Below are positions 26,324 to 35,393 of a DNA stretch of 64,000 nucleotides, piece by piece (positions within the stretch are counted from its first letter, which is position 1; each line of letters starts with the position of its first letter). Source of the stretch: Thermoplasmataceae archaeon. GTDB lineage: Archaea > Thermoplasmatota > Thermoplasmata > Thermoplasmatales > Thermoplasmataceae. The stretch is taken from the NCBI GenBank assembly GCA_038729425.1, contig JAVYSB010000002.1, positions 171,052-235,051 on the forward strand, read 5' to 3'. A model generated the notes under the pieces. It had not been told where the DNA came from. It made no database searches and saw only the letters and a program-made list of their open reading frames with translations. The position numbers and the translations under genes are program-made.

Positions 26324-27401
26324 ACCTGAAGGGTTTATTGTAATAGACAAGCCAAAGGGCCCGACCAGCCACCAGGTGGACTTCTGGGTGAGGAAAATAA
26401 CGGGGTGCGATAGGGTAGGACATATCGGAACTCTTGATCCGAATGTTTCCGGCGTCCTGGTGATGGCAATGGGGCGTGCCACGAAGCTCATAGAGATAGC
26501 ACATGAAGAGCCAAAGGAATATATCTGTGTAATGAGGACGTATGCCGATGTTCCGGAGGATCGAATCAGAGAGGTTCTCAAGGAGTTCACTGGTGATATC
26601 TACCAGCTTCCACCGGTGAGATCAGCCGTTGCCAGAAACCTGCGTATCAGGAAGATTTATTCCATAGATCTCATGGAATACGCTGGCAGACTATCTCTTC
26701 TCAAGATCAAATGTGAATCTGGAACATATATCAGGACACTCTGTACAGACATGGGGTATGCGCTTGGATGCGGTGCGCAGATGGCAGAACTGAGAAGAAC
26801 AGCTACCGGGCCGTTCAACGAGGAACATATGGTTACTCTCCAGGAATTAAAGGACGCCGTTTACCTCAAGGACACGTCTTCAGGGAAACGTTATTCGGAA
26901 ATTCTTCTCCCAGTAGAATTCATGTTCAGGGGATACCCAAAGATAGTAGTTAAGAATAGTTCACTTGAGAATATAGCACATGGATCTGATCTCTTCCCTG
27001 GAGGAATAAAGGCTATAATAGGCACACCCTCCAGGGGAGAAAGGGTATGTGTTGTATCAGAAGATAACTACGTTGTTGGCACCGGCAAGATGATGGTTTC
27101 GTACAATGACATTCTAGACCTGAAAGTGGTGGACTTTGATAGAATCCTTATATCCCCAAGAACTAAGGTAGCTGTCAAAAATGAGCAAATCCAGAAAAGA
27201 GATATTGTGGTACGGCAAGAGAAGCGGCAGGGACGTCCACCTGTTCAAAGATTTGGAACAAGACCCAGAAGGGATACTCGACGACTTGAGGAAAGGAAAA
27301 ATCCCAGAAACACAGGGGGAGAAAAACCAGGGTGGAATACCGGATTTAAGGGAAATCCTTATCAATTACGGAAAAAGAAGAATAAGGGAAGAATTCGCTG
27401 A
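26283..27401 (+). CDS. cbf5: tRNA/rRNA pseudouridine synthase Cbf5 (box H/ACA RNP catalytic subunit)
   Basis: Up to 372 residues; the start may be the ATG at 26283 or 26292, both inside cmk. TruB-type fold with the catalytic Asp in GHIGTLDPNVSGVLVMAMGRATKL (residue ~49), substrate-binding YQLPPVRSAVARNLRIRKIY and TYIRTLCTDMG, then a PUA domain (KNSSLENIAHGSDLFPGGIK onward). After the PUA domain (residue ~300) comes a ~70-residue Arg/Gly/Pro/Lys-rich tail that overlaps the nop5 coding region by 221 nt in another frame. Makes guide-RNA-directed pseudouridines with Nop10, Gar1 and L7Ae; nop10 is at 40001 in this window. Confidence 0.94.
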   Translation: MNFMIGSWQSPESEPEGFIVIDKPKGPTSHQVDFWVRKITGCDRVGHIGTLDPNVSGVLVMAMGRATKLIEIAHEEPKEYICVMRTYADVPEDRIREVLKEFTGDIYQLPPVRSAVARNLRIRKIYSIDLMEYAGRLSLLKIKCESGTYIRTLCTDMGYALGCGAQMAELRRTATGPFNEEHMVTLQELKDAVYLKDTSSGKRYSEILLPVEFMFRGYPKIVVKNSSLENIAHGSDLFPGGIKAIIGTPSRGERVCVVSEDNYVVGTGKMMVSYNDILDLKVVDFDRILISPRTKVAVKNEQIQKRDIVVRQEKRQGRPPVQRFGTRPRRDTRRLEERKNPRNTGGEKPGWNTGFKGNPYQLRKKKNKGRIR

Positions 27402-28026
27402 GGACCAGGTTCTGATTAAACTTCAAGGAGTAAAGGCAGAACTGGACAGGATGATAAACAGCTATTTTGAGAGCGCCATATCCTTTGCCTCATTGTCTGG
27501 AGTTACTTATCAGGAAGATGATCCCTGTTTATTTTTCATTAGGAATCTTGAGAGGGTTCCAGATAACGAAGAGGGATCTGAAGTTATGAGGGAGATGTGG
27601 CAGACAGGAATCGACCTCTGTGATTTCAGGAGAACACTTTCCGAGTATCTCAAGAAAGAAGTCAGAAAAATCATGTATAACACTTCCGGGTTGGTGGGAG
27701 AGGATCTCAGCCTGGATATTTTATCAACAGGCGGTGGACTGAAAAGGCTCGTGAAATATCCGTCCAGTACAATTCAGGTTCTTGGAGCCGAAAAGTCGTT
27801 TTTCAAACATATGACAACGGGAAGTCCACCTCCAAAACATGGAGTAATATTCCGACACCCTGAAGTCTCCCCATTAAAGTCATCAATGAGGGGAAAAGTA
27901 TCACGCATGATAGCCAACAAGATAGCTATCACTACGAGAGCAGATTACCTTGGAACTAAGCTCGATATAGAGTTAATGAAACAGCAGATGGATAAAAGAA
28001 TCAAGCAGATAAAATCAGGTCAGTAG
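27181..28026 (+). CDS. nop5: Nop5 (Nop56/58-like) core protein of box C/D RNPs
   Basis: 281 residues, short for the family. The C-terminal Nop domain is clear: SGLVGEDLSLDILSTGGGLK, YPSSTIQVLGAEKSFFKHMT, PPPKHGVIFRHPEVS, RGKVSRMIANKIAITTRADY. Upstream are the coiled-coil region and a PDLREILINYGKRRIREEF segment. It bridges fibrillarin and L7Ae on box C/D guide RNAs for 2'-O-methylation; no fibrillarin gene is adjacent here. The ATG at 27181 lies 221 nt inside cbf5; no in-frame ATG follows until residue ~86, so overlap with cbf5 is unavoidable unless a rare start is used. Ends 7 nt into purF (convergent). Confidence 0.9.
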   Translation: MSKSRKEILWYGKRSGRDVHLFKDLEQDPEGILDDLRKGKIPETQGEKNQGGIPDLREILINYGKRRIREEFAEDQVLIKLQGVKAELDRMINSYFESAISFASLSGVTYQEDDPCLFFIRNLERVPDNEEGSEVMREMWQTGIDLCDFRRTLSEYLKKEVRKIMYNTSGLVGEDLSLDILSTGGGLKRLVKYPSSTIQVLGAEKSFFKHMTTGSPPPKHGVIFRHPEVSPLKSSMRGKVSRMIANKIAITTRADYLGTKLDIELMKQQMDKRIKQIKSGQ

Positions 28027-29453
28027 TTGGTGAGATCTCTCTGGTAGAGATATTTCTCTCCTGGTATGCTTACTGGATACTCAGCGGTCAGGCAGCCAAG
28101 GCAGAGGCTCTTTCTTTCCATCCCTATGGATCTCACAAGCCCCTCTATTGAGATATACGCGAGGGAATCTGCACCAATTTCCCTGTTTATTTCTTCAACT
28201 GTTTTTCCCCTGGCAATAAACTGATCCTTTGTCTTCATGTCAACGCCGAAGTAACACGGAGCAACAATCTGAGGGGAACCGATTCTCACATGGACTTCTG
28301 TTGCACCCGCCTTTCTCAACAGGGAAACGATATGTTTCATGGTATTCCCTCGGACTATGCTGTCATCGACCAGCACGACACGTTTACCATCCACGACCGA
28401 CCGGATCGCATTAAGCTTCATCTTTATAGAAGCGGTTCTCTGTGCCTGTGAGGGCATGATGAAAGTCCTTCCGGAGTACCTGTTTTTGATCAACCCCTCA
28501 CTGTAAACTATCCCTGATTGCTGTGAAAAGCCCAGTGCCTGCGCCCTGCCAGAATCTGGAACAGGAATCACAACATCTGCCTCCACGGTGCTCTCTCCAG
28601 CGAGAAACCTGCCCAGTTTAATCCTCGTTTCAAAGACCTCTATATTATCTATTATACTGTCCGGTCTCGCGAAGTAAACATATTCGAACATACAGTGTGC
28701 TTCATCGTGAGAAGGCGCCAGGAAAAGGCGTTTAGGGCCAAGCAGGGTCAATTCTACAACCTCACCAGGCAGAACATCGCGGATGATCTCTCCTCCGAGA
28801 ACATCCATGGCGCAGCTTTCTGAAGCCACTATGTAGGTATTTTCTGCTTTTCCAAGTATAAGCGGCCTTATGCCCAAAGGATCTCTGATTGCAAAAAGCC
28901 TGTCGTCAATCATAAATGCGGCTGAATATGCCCCTCGAAGTTTTGACATTGCGATTTTCATGCCATTGACAAGGCCATTATCAGCAATTTCCTTGGAAAA
29001 TTCCATTAACATTACTTCAGTATCAGTAGAGGTTGAAAATGTAGCGCCCCTTCTTTTCAGCTCTTCGCTGAGCAGATCGGCATTAGTAATTTCTCCGTTA
29101 TGTGATATGGCGAGATATCCAGATGCGCTTGAAATTACAAATGGGCCAGCATTTTCAATGGTCTTCGTTCCCATTGTGGAATATCTTGTATGGCCAATTC
29201 CCACATTTCCAGAAATTGGATTATCTTTATCGGAAAAAACATCGTTTACCAGCCCCATCCCTTTTTTTACTTTCATCATGGAGCCATCAAATGCAGCTAT
29301 CCCTGCGCTTTCCTGACCTCTGTGCTGGAGAGACTTTAACGAGCTTAATATAAAGCCATATGCTTGGTCTGGGGATATCACCCCTACTACCGCACAATGA
29401 TCATTTGGTTTTTGCCCAGTTATAAGATCTTCTTCTTGCTGCGGGAAATCCAC
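28020..29453 (-). CDS. purF: Amidophosphoribosyltransferase
   Basis: First committed step of purine synthesis: PRPP + glutamine to phosphoribosylamine. N-terminal Ntn glutaminase begins at the nucleophile Cys of HCAVVGVISPDQ, with SLQHRGQESAGIA and GHTRYSTMG; the C-terminal PRTase carries RVVLVDDSIVRGNT. No ATG is available: in-frame starts are GTG at 29498 (34 residues before the Cys) or GTG at 29453 (19 residues). The latter is chosen because PurF propeptides are short. Either way the start lies inside the rpl37e gene on the same strand. Confidence 0.9.
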   Translation of the reverse strand: MDFPQQEEDLITGQKPNDHCAVVGVISPDQAYGFILSSLKSLQHRGQESAGIAAFDGSMMKVKKGMGLVNDVFSDKDNPISGNVGIGHTRYSTMGTKTIENAGPFVISSASGYLAISHNGEITNADLLSEELKRRGATFSTSTDTEVMLMEFSKEIADNGLVNGMKIAMSKLRGAYSAAFMIDDRLFAIRDPLGIRPLILGKAENTYIVASESCAMDVLGGEIIRDVLPGEVVELTLLGPKRLFLAPSHDEAHCMFEYVYFARPDSIIDNIEVFETRIKLGRFLAGESTVEADVVIPVPDSGRAQALGFSQQSGIVYSEGLIKNRYSGRTFIMPSQAQRTASIKMKLNAIRSVVDGKRVVLVDDSIVRGNTMKHIVSLLRKAGATEVHVRIGSPQIVAPCYFGVDMKTKDQFIARGKTVEEINREIGADSLAYISIEGLVRSIGMERKSLCLGCLTAEYPVSIPGEKYLYQRDLTNY

Positions 29454-29565
29454 AGTGAGAGCACCTCTTTTGCCTGATGTGGTAAGTGTGATGCCCACAT
29501 CTCCTGCAAGTAATATGAACCTTCTTATTGTTCATCTTCCCCATTGAGCTAGTTCCAGTACTCAT
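29401..29565 (-). CDS. rpl37e: Ribosomal protein eL37
   Basis: 54 residues, easily missed because purF covers part of it. MSTGTSSMGKMNNKKVHITC opens the protein; zinc ribbon pairs CRRC (20-23) and CSHC (35-38); the tail ends RRRSYNWAKTK. This matches archaeal L37e (TPSMGKRN-type start, RCRRCG, KRCSxCG). It begins 2 nt after the LSm stop; LSm-rpl37e is a widespread archaeal pair. Overlaps the purF N-terminal codons by 53-98 nt depending on the purF start. Confidence 0.93.
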   Translation of the reverse strand: MSTGTSSMGKMNNKKVHITCRRCGHHTYHIRQKRCSHCGFPAARRRSYNWAKTK

Positions 29566-29567
29566 AT

Positions 29568-29816
29568 TCAATCACTCCTTGATGGCGAAACGAAAATTAC
29601 ATTGTCTCCTCTTACAAGGATCCTCTCGTGAACTCCCTTAGATTCACCGCCGATTATTTCGCCAGCATCCCTGATCACAAGATTCATGTAAACATCGTAT
29701 CCTTCCAGTATGCCAGAGTATCCTCTGTTCCCTTTCACATCTACAAGCACATTTTTCTCTATGGAGTTTTTTAGCACGTCAAGCGGTTTAATAGCATTAA
29801 TGATGGGTTTTGGCAT
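29568..29816 (-). CDS. LSm (Sm-like archaeal) RNA-binding protein
   Basis: 82 residues. Sm1 motif NVLVDVKGNRGYSGILEGYDVYMNLV and Sm2-like ILVRGDNVIFVSP. Forms heptameric rings that bind U-rich RNA; roles in tRNA and small RNA metabolism are known for archaeal members. Co-transcribed with rpl37e and purF on the minus strand. Confidence 0.94.
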   Translation of the reverse strand: MPKPIINAIKPLDVLKNSIEKNVLVDVKGNRGYSGILEGYDVYMNLVIRDAGEIIGGESKGVHERILVRGDNVIFVSPSRSD

Positions 29817-30013
29817 AGTAGTTCTGCTGACAAATTGTTATAGCCTATTTAACCATGCCGACATGATTCAGTAATTATGGGCTCTTGTGCAGAGATAGTG
29901 CATGTCACACACGCTATGTTCAAGATCTTACAGAACTTGTAAGATGATACAGATTAATTATCCCGTCGAGAGATCAGACAATAATATAATATCATTAAGA
30001 ATGTAGGGTTCAG
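29817..30013. other. Divergent intergenic region between LSm and the TPR protein
   Basis: About 200 bases holding promoters for both sides. A small hairpin (arms ATCTTACA 29925-29932 and TGTAAGAT 29938-29945) lies in the middle, and ATAATATA (29983-29990) is placed ~25-30 nt before the ATG at 30014, fitting a leaderless start. Confidence 0.5.
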
Positions 30014-33000
30014 ATGCCAGATCCCGATTCAGAGCTTAGTGACCCGGATCATATCAGGGCTTTGATCCGAGATATTTATTTGGCGAAGAGCCGCCAAGAG
30101 AAAGAGGAAAAGCTGGCGGATACCATCACATACCTTAAGGGTTTTGACAATGATCCGGGCAAATTCAAGGGGCTGGACCTGAATCACGAAATATCTAAAT
30201 TAATAACTAGTGTAAAGAAGATCAGTCACTCAAGGATTAAGCCTCTCCTGACGGAACTTCTGATATTTTTCCCTGACAACTTGGATATTAAGCATTTTTA
30301 TTCTGTTATTATATATAAAAAAGAACAGCCTGACGAATTTGTTGAATATGTGTATTCGGACAGCGATTTTTGCGGTGACGAAGATACTGAATCAAGATTC
30401 ATGGAATCTTATGATAATATATCCGACCCTGCAAAGGCTGCGATCTTTTTCTCCATGTGTGGCAAATACGATCAGAAGATGTTCTCCAGATACTTTCAGG
30501 AGTCTCTTGATGACGATACTAGTGCTACAATCATCAAGAATTTCCAGAAGAGCGAGAAATATGGTGACCTATCCAGGTTCCTGGAAGTTGTAACGGAGAA
30601 GGAGCACTCTATAGCTTACGATACGGAACTGATAAACTCATATCAGAAGGCCGGAGAACTTGGAAAGATGTCGAAAGCAATCAGCAAGCTCAACTATGAT
30701 GAAATAGGAGATGTTGACAGCTTCATGATCTTAATCAAGAAGAGCATCGCGTCCGAGAACTATCCTCTGGCTTCAGAAATAGCTAGGCATGCGCTTTCGG
30801 AGTATCCGGAAGATCACCAGCTTCTCTCGGCACTCGGGGATTCATTATATCTTTCGAAGAATTATGATGCTGCTCGTGAAACATTCACAGGTATCCACAA
30901 TCTTTTCAAGGACGATTATGACGCCGTTAGGAAACTAATAAGCATCAGCGAAGAAACAAGGGACTTCAAGGACATGATAGAATGGATTGATATCCTGTGT
31001 TCGGAGCTGGTCTGCTCTAAGGACGAAGTGTTGAAGAAGATTAGAGCAGAAATTGAGCTTTCAATGTTCGACGATGCGCTTAGGGACATCAATGAACAAA
31101 ATTCTCCGGTTAAGGATCTGGATTTCTGCAGGTTGCTCTTTGACCTCGACATTAAGCTAGGTAAGGTAACGGATTCTCTGAACATGGCAGAGGAAATACT
31201 CAAATTATCTCCCGGCGATGAACCCGCTACAACCTATATACTGGATGATCTGTTCAAAAAGTCCAACTATGAGGGATTTCTCGACAGAATTTCCAGGATA
31301 GAGAATGAAAACACCAGATCAATGTATGAAAGCAAGGTGGTAGCCGCTCTCCTTTACCTCGGAAATTTTGAGGAAGCTGTAAAAAAAATAACCGTGAACC
31401 CATCGGTTATCCAGAGCGAATACCTGATAGATGCTATCTATTCTGTTGTTGACAAGGATGAAGAAATTCTCGAGATTCAGCATGCTGTACTGCTGACCGG
31501 TGTAAAGAGCCCTTACATTGAAATGGTGCTGGACAATGTTAGGGGGAAGAAGGTCATCGTTAGGGACTCCCTGCCTGAGATTGTTACCGACTCATCTCCT
31601 GTCTCAGTTGTCTCCATAGTCACCTTCGACAATGTTCATGACACTCCTGAAGTGATTCCAGATGCCCTGAGAAAACTAATATCTAAGCCAAAATACAAGA
31701 ACATCCAGATAATTATAGACACAATATCTGAAATCAATTCGTCAAGAGTGTCAAAAGACATAATGATATTCCAGCAGGAGCGTTTCCCGGCGATCACGGC
31801 ACTGATAAGAAAAGGCTATCTGGACAAGGCGAGGGAGCAGCTTAATTCCCTAGTCGACAAGAGGGACAAGGATCCGTTTTATGACTATGTCGAAGCATTG
31901 CTCCTTTTCAAAGAAGGTGACATAACCCAGTCGGAGAAATCCATAGCTAGGGCAATATCCATGCTTTCGAATGTTGACTTCTTTAATCTGGAAATCAGCA
32001 TTAACCTGCTAAAAAATCGGGAAAAAGCGGCACTCAACGATATTGACACTATCCTTGCCATAGGATGCGGAGATTTCATTGATTTTTCTGAACTGTACGC
32101 TTACGTTGGCCGGACCGGGTCATTTGAATTCAGGAACAGATTGCTTGAAGCACTTTCTGATGTCAGAATAGAAAACCCATGGTTCTACAGGTTACTGAGA
32201 GACCGAGAGATAGCTGCATCTAATTTCGTGCCGGCCGAGAAGTATTCGAGGAACATCATTTCTGGGGAGGATGTCAAGGACGAAGATATTAAAGCTCATG
32301 TTCATATCCTGGAAAATCTCGAACTGGGAGATACGGTAATAGAATTCTTGCTTGAGCAGGAGGAACGCGGAGGATCAATTTTTATCGAAAACATGATCGG
32401 AGACTGGTATTTCGAAAAAGGGGATTTCAATGATGCGCTGGCATTTTATACAAAAGCGATCTCAAGAGGTGCCAAACCGGAATCTATTTCTAATTATATC
32501 GAAACACTGATCGAGACGAAGAATTTTGATGAAGCAAGAAAATTGATAGGGGCAAATAGTCCAAGTGGAATGGATCAACTCAAGCTATATTACAAAGCTG
32601 GGGAGATACAGAAAATAATCGATCTCCTCAAGAATATCCGCGTGGAGACAAGGGAGGACGAGGAGAGAATTTCATACATCTCCAGAGTTTTATGGATCAA
32701 CCGGGAGGTCAGGGACATCCTGATTGGGATATATGAACAGGAAGGTTTCCTGTTCCTTGGTCATATAATATCCGACAGGCTCATGGATTCCAATGAGTAT
32801 GAGAGAGCTATAGACGTTATGAGAAACATCCGAAAGAATTATCCGGAAGATGTGGGCAACCTCCTTAAGCTCTCAGGTGCGTACGAAAAAATCGGGAAAT
32901 ACAGGGAAGCCGTTGAAGTTTTGCAGCATGCGATTAAGATCGCCGTGGAAACTGAAAATAAGGCAAAGATCGTAGACAGCCTGCTGAGAATATATTACGG

Positions 33001-33733
33001 CCAGAGAATGTACATAGAGATCAGGAAATTCTACGAGTCAAACCGTGATATGATAGATTCTACAAACATTCATTTCATCGTGCGGAGCTACCTTGAGCTT
33101 GGGGACTATGACTCTGCAGAATCTCTTGTGGGAAAATACCACGGGTCTATCGTAAGTAACGAGACTTTTCAGGAATTTACGGAAGAGATCGGCAAAGCCA
33201 GGGAATTACGGGACATAATGAACTATGCAGACAGGCTGCTGAGACTTGAATACAAGGCTGGAAAGAAATTCTCTATTGAAGACGCGGTTTCAAGAGCTGC
33301 GATACCTCTTGAAAAGGTGGAAGATGTCTTCTTATTCCTTACCGGCGACCAGGGATACACCGATATGAACGACGAAAAATATGAAATGCTATCCCGAGAC
33401 ATCATACAAAGAGTATGCAAGAAGACAAAGGTAAGTAACATAGGCGATCTAAACATAAGCGTTATTTACAACAATATGGACAGACGCGACGTGACAATAG
33501 CGAAAAACATTTACGCATATATCAAGAGAGAAACTTCGAGAGTAAGAAAACCAAGGATTGAAGATCAGGATTTGCAAAAACTTTTGCGGATTGCACTCAA
33601 GCAGGACACCGGACCAGAACCATACAGAGTAGCCTGTAGGCTCAATATTGGTGTCTCGGAGGCCATGGAAGTTATTTCGCTGATGAGCTATGTGTCATCG
33701 GTTAATACTGGAGGGAGAGCTGGAAGTGTTTAA
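30014..33733 (+). CDS. Very large TPR-like helical-repeat protein, function unknown
   Basis: 1239 residues, the largest gene in the window. No signal peptide or membrane helix. Almost all of it is made of amphipathic helix pairs with TPR-like spacing, clearest at ~residues 255-300 (ALSEYPEDHQLLSALGDSLY), ~800-830 (GDWYFEKGDFNDALAFYTKA), ~925-1000 (AYEKIGKYREAVEVLQHAIK) and ~1010-1045. The last ~90 residues look like a distinct globular or winged-helix-like end (RVACRLNIGVSEAMEVISLM). Acidic and cytoplasmic, presumably a scaffold. Translationally coupled to the M50 protease gene that starts inside its last codons. No catalytic motif found. Confidence 0.75.
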   Translation: MPDPDSELSDPDHIRALIRDIYLAKSRQEKEEKLADTITYLKGFDNDPGKFKGLDLNHEISKLITSVKKISHSRIKPLLTELLIFFPDNLDIKHFYSVIIYKKEQPDEFVEYVYSDSDFCGDEDTESRFMESYDNISDPAKAAIFFSMCGKYDQKMFSRYFQESLDDDTSATIIKNFQKSEKYGDLSRFLEVVTEKEHSIAYDTELINSYQKAGELGKMSKAISKLNYDEIGDVDSFMILIKKSIASENYPLASEIARHALSEYPEDHQLLSALGDSLYLSKNYDAARETFTGIHNLFKDDYDAVRKLISISEETRDFKDMIEWIDILCSELVCSKDEVLKKIRAEIELSMFDDALRDINEQNSPVKDLDFCRLLFDLDIKLGKVTDSLNMAEEILKLSPGDEPATTYILDDLFKKSNYEGFLDRISRIENENTRSMYESKVVAALLYLGNFEEAVKKITVNPSVIQSEYLIDAIYSVVDKDEEILEIQHAVLLTGVKSPYIEMVLDNVRGKKVIVRDSLPEIVTDSSPVSVVSIVTFDNVHDTPEVIPDALRKLISKPKYKNIQIIIDTISEINSSRVSKDIMIFQQERFPAITALIRKGYLDKAREQLNSLVDKRDKDPFYDYVEALLLFKEGDITQSEKSIARAISMLSNVDFFNLEISINLLKNREKAALNDIDTILAIGCGDFIDFSELYAYVGRTGSFEFRNRLLEALSDVRIENPWFYRLLRDREIAASNFVPAEKYSRNIISGEDVKDEDIKAHVHILENLELGDTVIEFLLEQEERGGSIFIENMIGDWYFEKGDFNDALAFYTKAISRGAKPESISNYIETLIETKNFDEARKLIGANSPSGMDQLKLYYKAGEIQKIIDLLKNIRVETREDEERISYISRVLWINREVRDILIGIYEQEGFLFLGHIISDRLMDSNEYERAIDVMRNIRKNYPEDVGNLLKLSGAYEKIGKYREAVEVLQHAIKIAVETENKAKIVDSLLRIYYGQRMYIEIRKFYESNRDMIDSTNIHFIVRSYLELGDYDSAESLVGKYHGSIVSNETFQEFTEEIGKARELRDIMNYADRLLRLEYKAGKKFSIEDAVSRAAIPLEKVEDVFLFLTGDQGYTDMNDEKYEMLSRDIIQRVCKKTKVSNIGDLNISVIYNNMDRRDVTIAKNIYAYIKRETSRVRKPRIEDQDLQKLLRIALKQDTGPEPYRVACRLNIGVSEAMEVISLMSYVSSVNTGGRAGSV

Positions 33734-34334
33734 CGATTATTTCAGGCCGTCCAGCAGAGAAGAGACTCGCGATATCCTGATTTCAGTTGGTGCTCTTACC
33801 CTGGCCTTCTTCATTCTCAATGCTATACACAGCCCGACGCGGCTCAGTGCTTATGATGCAGCCGAATATATGCTTGAGGCGGTTGTTGGGATGGCATCAG
33901 CTTTTCTTCTCCATGAATTATCACATAGGTATCTCGCCAGAAAATATGGAGGTACCGCGTACTTCAGAATGTGGCCATTCGGCATAGTACTTGCACTGAT
34001 AACTTCGGTGATCGGGATCATATTTGCGGCTCCTGGAGCCGTGAACATTTCTGGGTTATATGGAAAAGACCAGGTCGGGAAGATAGCACTGGCGGGACCA
34101 ATGACTAACCTGATACTGGGTATTATCTTCCTCGGAATTGCAGCAGCTACATTGCCTGGTTCTCTTATGTCAAATGTTTTCTATTTCGCCGCAACCATCA
34201 ATGTGTGGTTTTCGTTCTTCAACATGATACCGTTCCCTCCTCTGGACGGGTCAAAGGTAATAAGGTGGAACATGAGCTATTATCTTATTTTCACGGCATC
34301 TTCGCTTGCGATGGCCGTGTATCTGTTCTTTTAA
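33726..34334 (+). CDS. M50-family (site-2-protease-like) membrane zinc metalloprotease
   Basis: About 202 residues from the GTG at 33726, preceded by GGAGGGAGAG. Zinc-binding HELSH at residues 63-67 within a membrane helix (GMASAFLLHELSHRYLARKY), a conserved GPMTNLILGIIF helix, and the third ligand motif FPPLDGSKV near the C-terminus. Five or six hydrophobic segments; no PDZ or CBS domain, so a minimal S2P. S2P enzymes cut membrane-bound substrates within the bilayer, often to release a regulator. Its start overlaps the TPR gene by 8 nt, suggesting the two proteins work together. Confidence 0.9.
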   Translation: MFNDYFRPSSREETRDILISVGALTLAFFILNAIHSPTRLSAYDAAEYMLEAVVGMASAFLLHELSHRYLARKYGGTAYFRMWPFGIVLALITSVIGIIFAAPGAVNISGLYGKDQVGKIALAGPMTNLILGIIFLGIAAATLPGSLMSNVFYFAATINVWFSFFNMIPFPPLDGSKVIRWNMSYYLIFTASSLAMAVYLFF

Positions 34335-34340
34335 TACTGA

Positions 34341-34610
34341 TCACACTATCTCCCTGAAGGACTGATCCTCGCTGGTTAGGAAGAAAATTGAACTCTCGCC
34401 TACGTCAATTCTGTACTTTATGACGCTAGTTACTGATCGTTGCTTAAGGTTTATGACCAGGTCATCATGATTCTTCATATATTCCCAAATGCCTCTTCCC
34501 GGCTTGAGAATTACGCCAAGGTATGGAGGTTCAACCGATGCAGTGAATGTGTGGATTAACTTTTCCGAATTGGCCTTTCCATCGAGATAAAATGTAACGC
34601 TGATTTCCAT
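34341..34610 (-). CDS. Small conserved-looking protein, unknown function
   Basis: 89 residues, mixed strands and one helix: ISVTFYLDGKANSEKLIHTF, then GVILKPGRGIWEYMKNHDDL and a C-terminal strand pair. No motif recognised. A Pcc1-like fold was considered because of size, but the characteristic pattern is not convincing. It is convergent with the M50 protease gene (6-nt gap). Confidence 0.45.
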   Translation of the reverse strand: MEISVTFYLDGKANSEKLIHTFTASVEPPYLGVILKPGRGIWEYMKNHDDLVINLKQRSVTSVIKYRIDVGESSIFFLTSEDQSFREIV

Positions 34611-34802
34611 GCTGAAAGGATCTTCTTGCTATAGATAATACCTGCCATGATTATGAATAGTATAACGTGACCTGCTTAGAGAAAGTCAGTCTTGGACAAG
34701 GATTAAATATCTTTCTAATATCCGATAAAACGGAGCATCTGCCAAAGGCTATTCATAAAATACGTATTCAGGATTGCGGGAGAGCTTCAGGAATGATGAT
34801 AG

Positions 34803-34970
34803 ATGAAGTATAAGGATACATGCACATCTTGCGGGATTGGGCTTGTTGAGGTAGGGTATTCGATATTCGACTGCCCCAACTGCGGAGAAGAAGTTATTGG
34901 CAGATGCAAGGACTGCAGGGAACACTCTACGCATTACGTCTGCGGCTCTTGCGGATTCGAAGGACCTTAG
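34803..34970 (+). CDS. Double zinc-ribbon protein (COG2888-type, translation-linked)
   Basis: 55 residues with four Cys pairs: CTSC (7-10), CPNC (24-27), CKDC (35-38), CGSC (47-50), ending GFEGP. Matches the small archaeal zinc-ribbon family annotated as RNA-binding and linked to translation. Start MKYKDTC at 34803; 9-nt gap to the EF-1beta gene downstream, which is the usual archaeal neighbour. Confidence 0.9.
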   Translation: MKYKDTCTSCGIGLVEVGYSIFDCPNCGEEVIGRCKDCREHSTHYVCGSCGFEGP

Positions 34971-34979
34971 GGGATTCAG

Positions 34980-35246
34980 ATGGGCGACGTTTGCGTGGTG
35001 TTCAAGGTGCTTCCGGAGGATTCGGAGCTGAAGATTGAGTTGCTGGAAAGCAGGATTGTTGAGAGGATAAAAGGAATTTGCGAAGTCAACAAGGTAGGGG
35101 TGGAAGACATAGGCTTTGGTATAAAGGCTCTGAAAGTCCAGGTTGTTGTTCCCGATGAAGAAGGAAAGATAGACAGGGTAGAGCAGGCCATTTCTGCCGT
35201 TCCTGGCGTGGGCCAAGTGGACAGTGAAGACGTAACACTGGTCTAA
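34980..35246 (+). CDS. ef1b: Elongation factor 1-beta
   Basis: 88 residues. GDVCVVFKVLPEDSELKIEL at the start, IGFGIKALKVQVVVPDEEGK in the middle and the end GVGQVDSEDVTLV match archaeal aEF-1beta, the guanine nucleotide exchange factor of EF-1alpha. Forms a likely two-gene operon with the zinc-ribbon protein. Confidence 0.94.
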   Translation: MGDVCVVFKVLPEDSELKIELLESRIVERIKGICEVNKVGVEDIGFGIKALKVQVVVPDEEGKIDRVEQAISAVPGVGQVDSEDVTLV

Positions 35247-35393
35247 TCCGTGCACAAGAATACTTTTCGTAATGATTTGTGCATAAAAAATATATTTTTT
35301 GAAAATGTAAATCTAGATTCTTTTACTGAGAGTTTACAGGGAAGAGTTAAGAGGCTGTTTCCATAAAAAAATTTCAGCTGACAAATGGTAAAA

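Noticed and set aside
34341-34610. Possible KEOPS subunit Pcc1
   Set aside because: Size fits but the spacing and conserved residues of Pcc1 are not convincing by eye.
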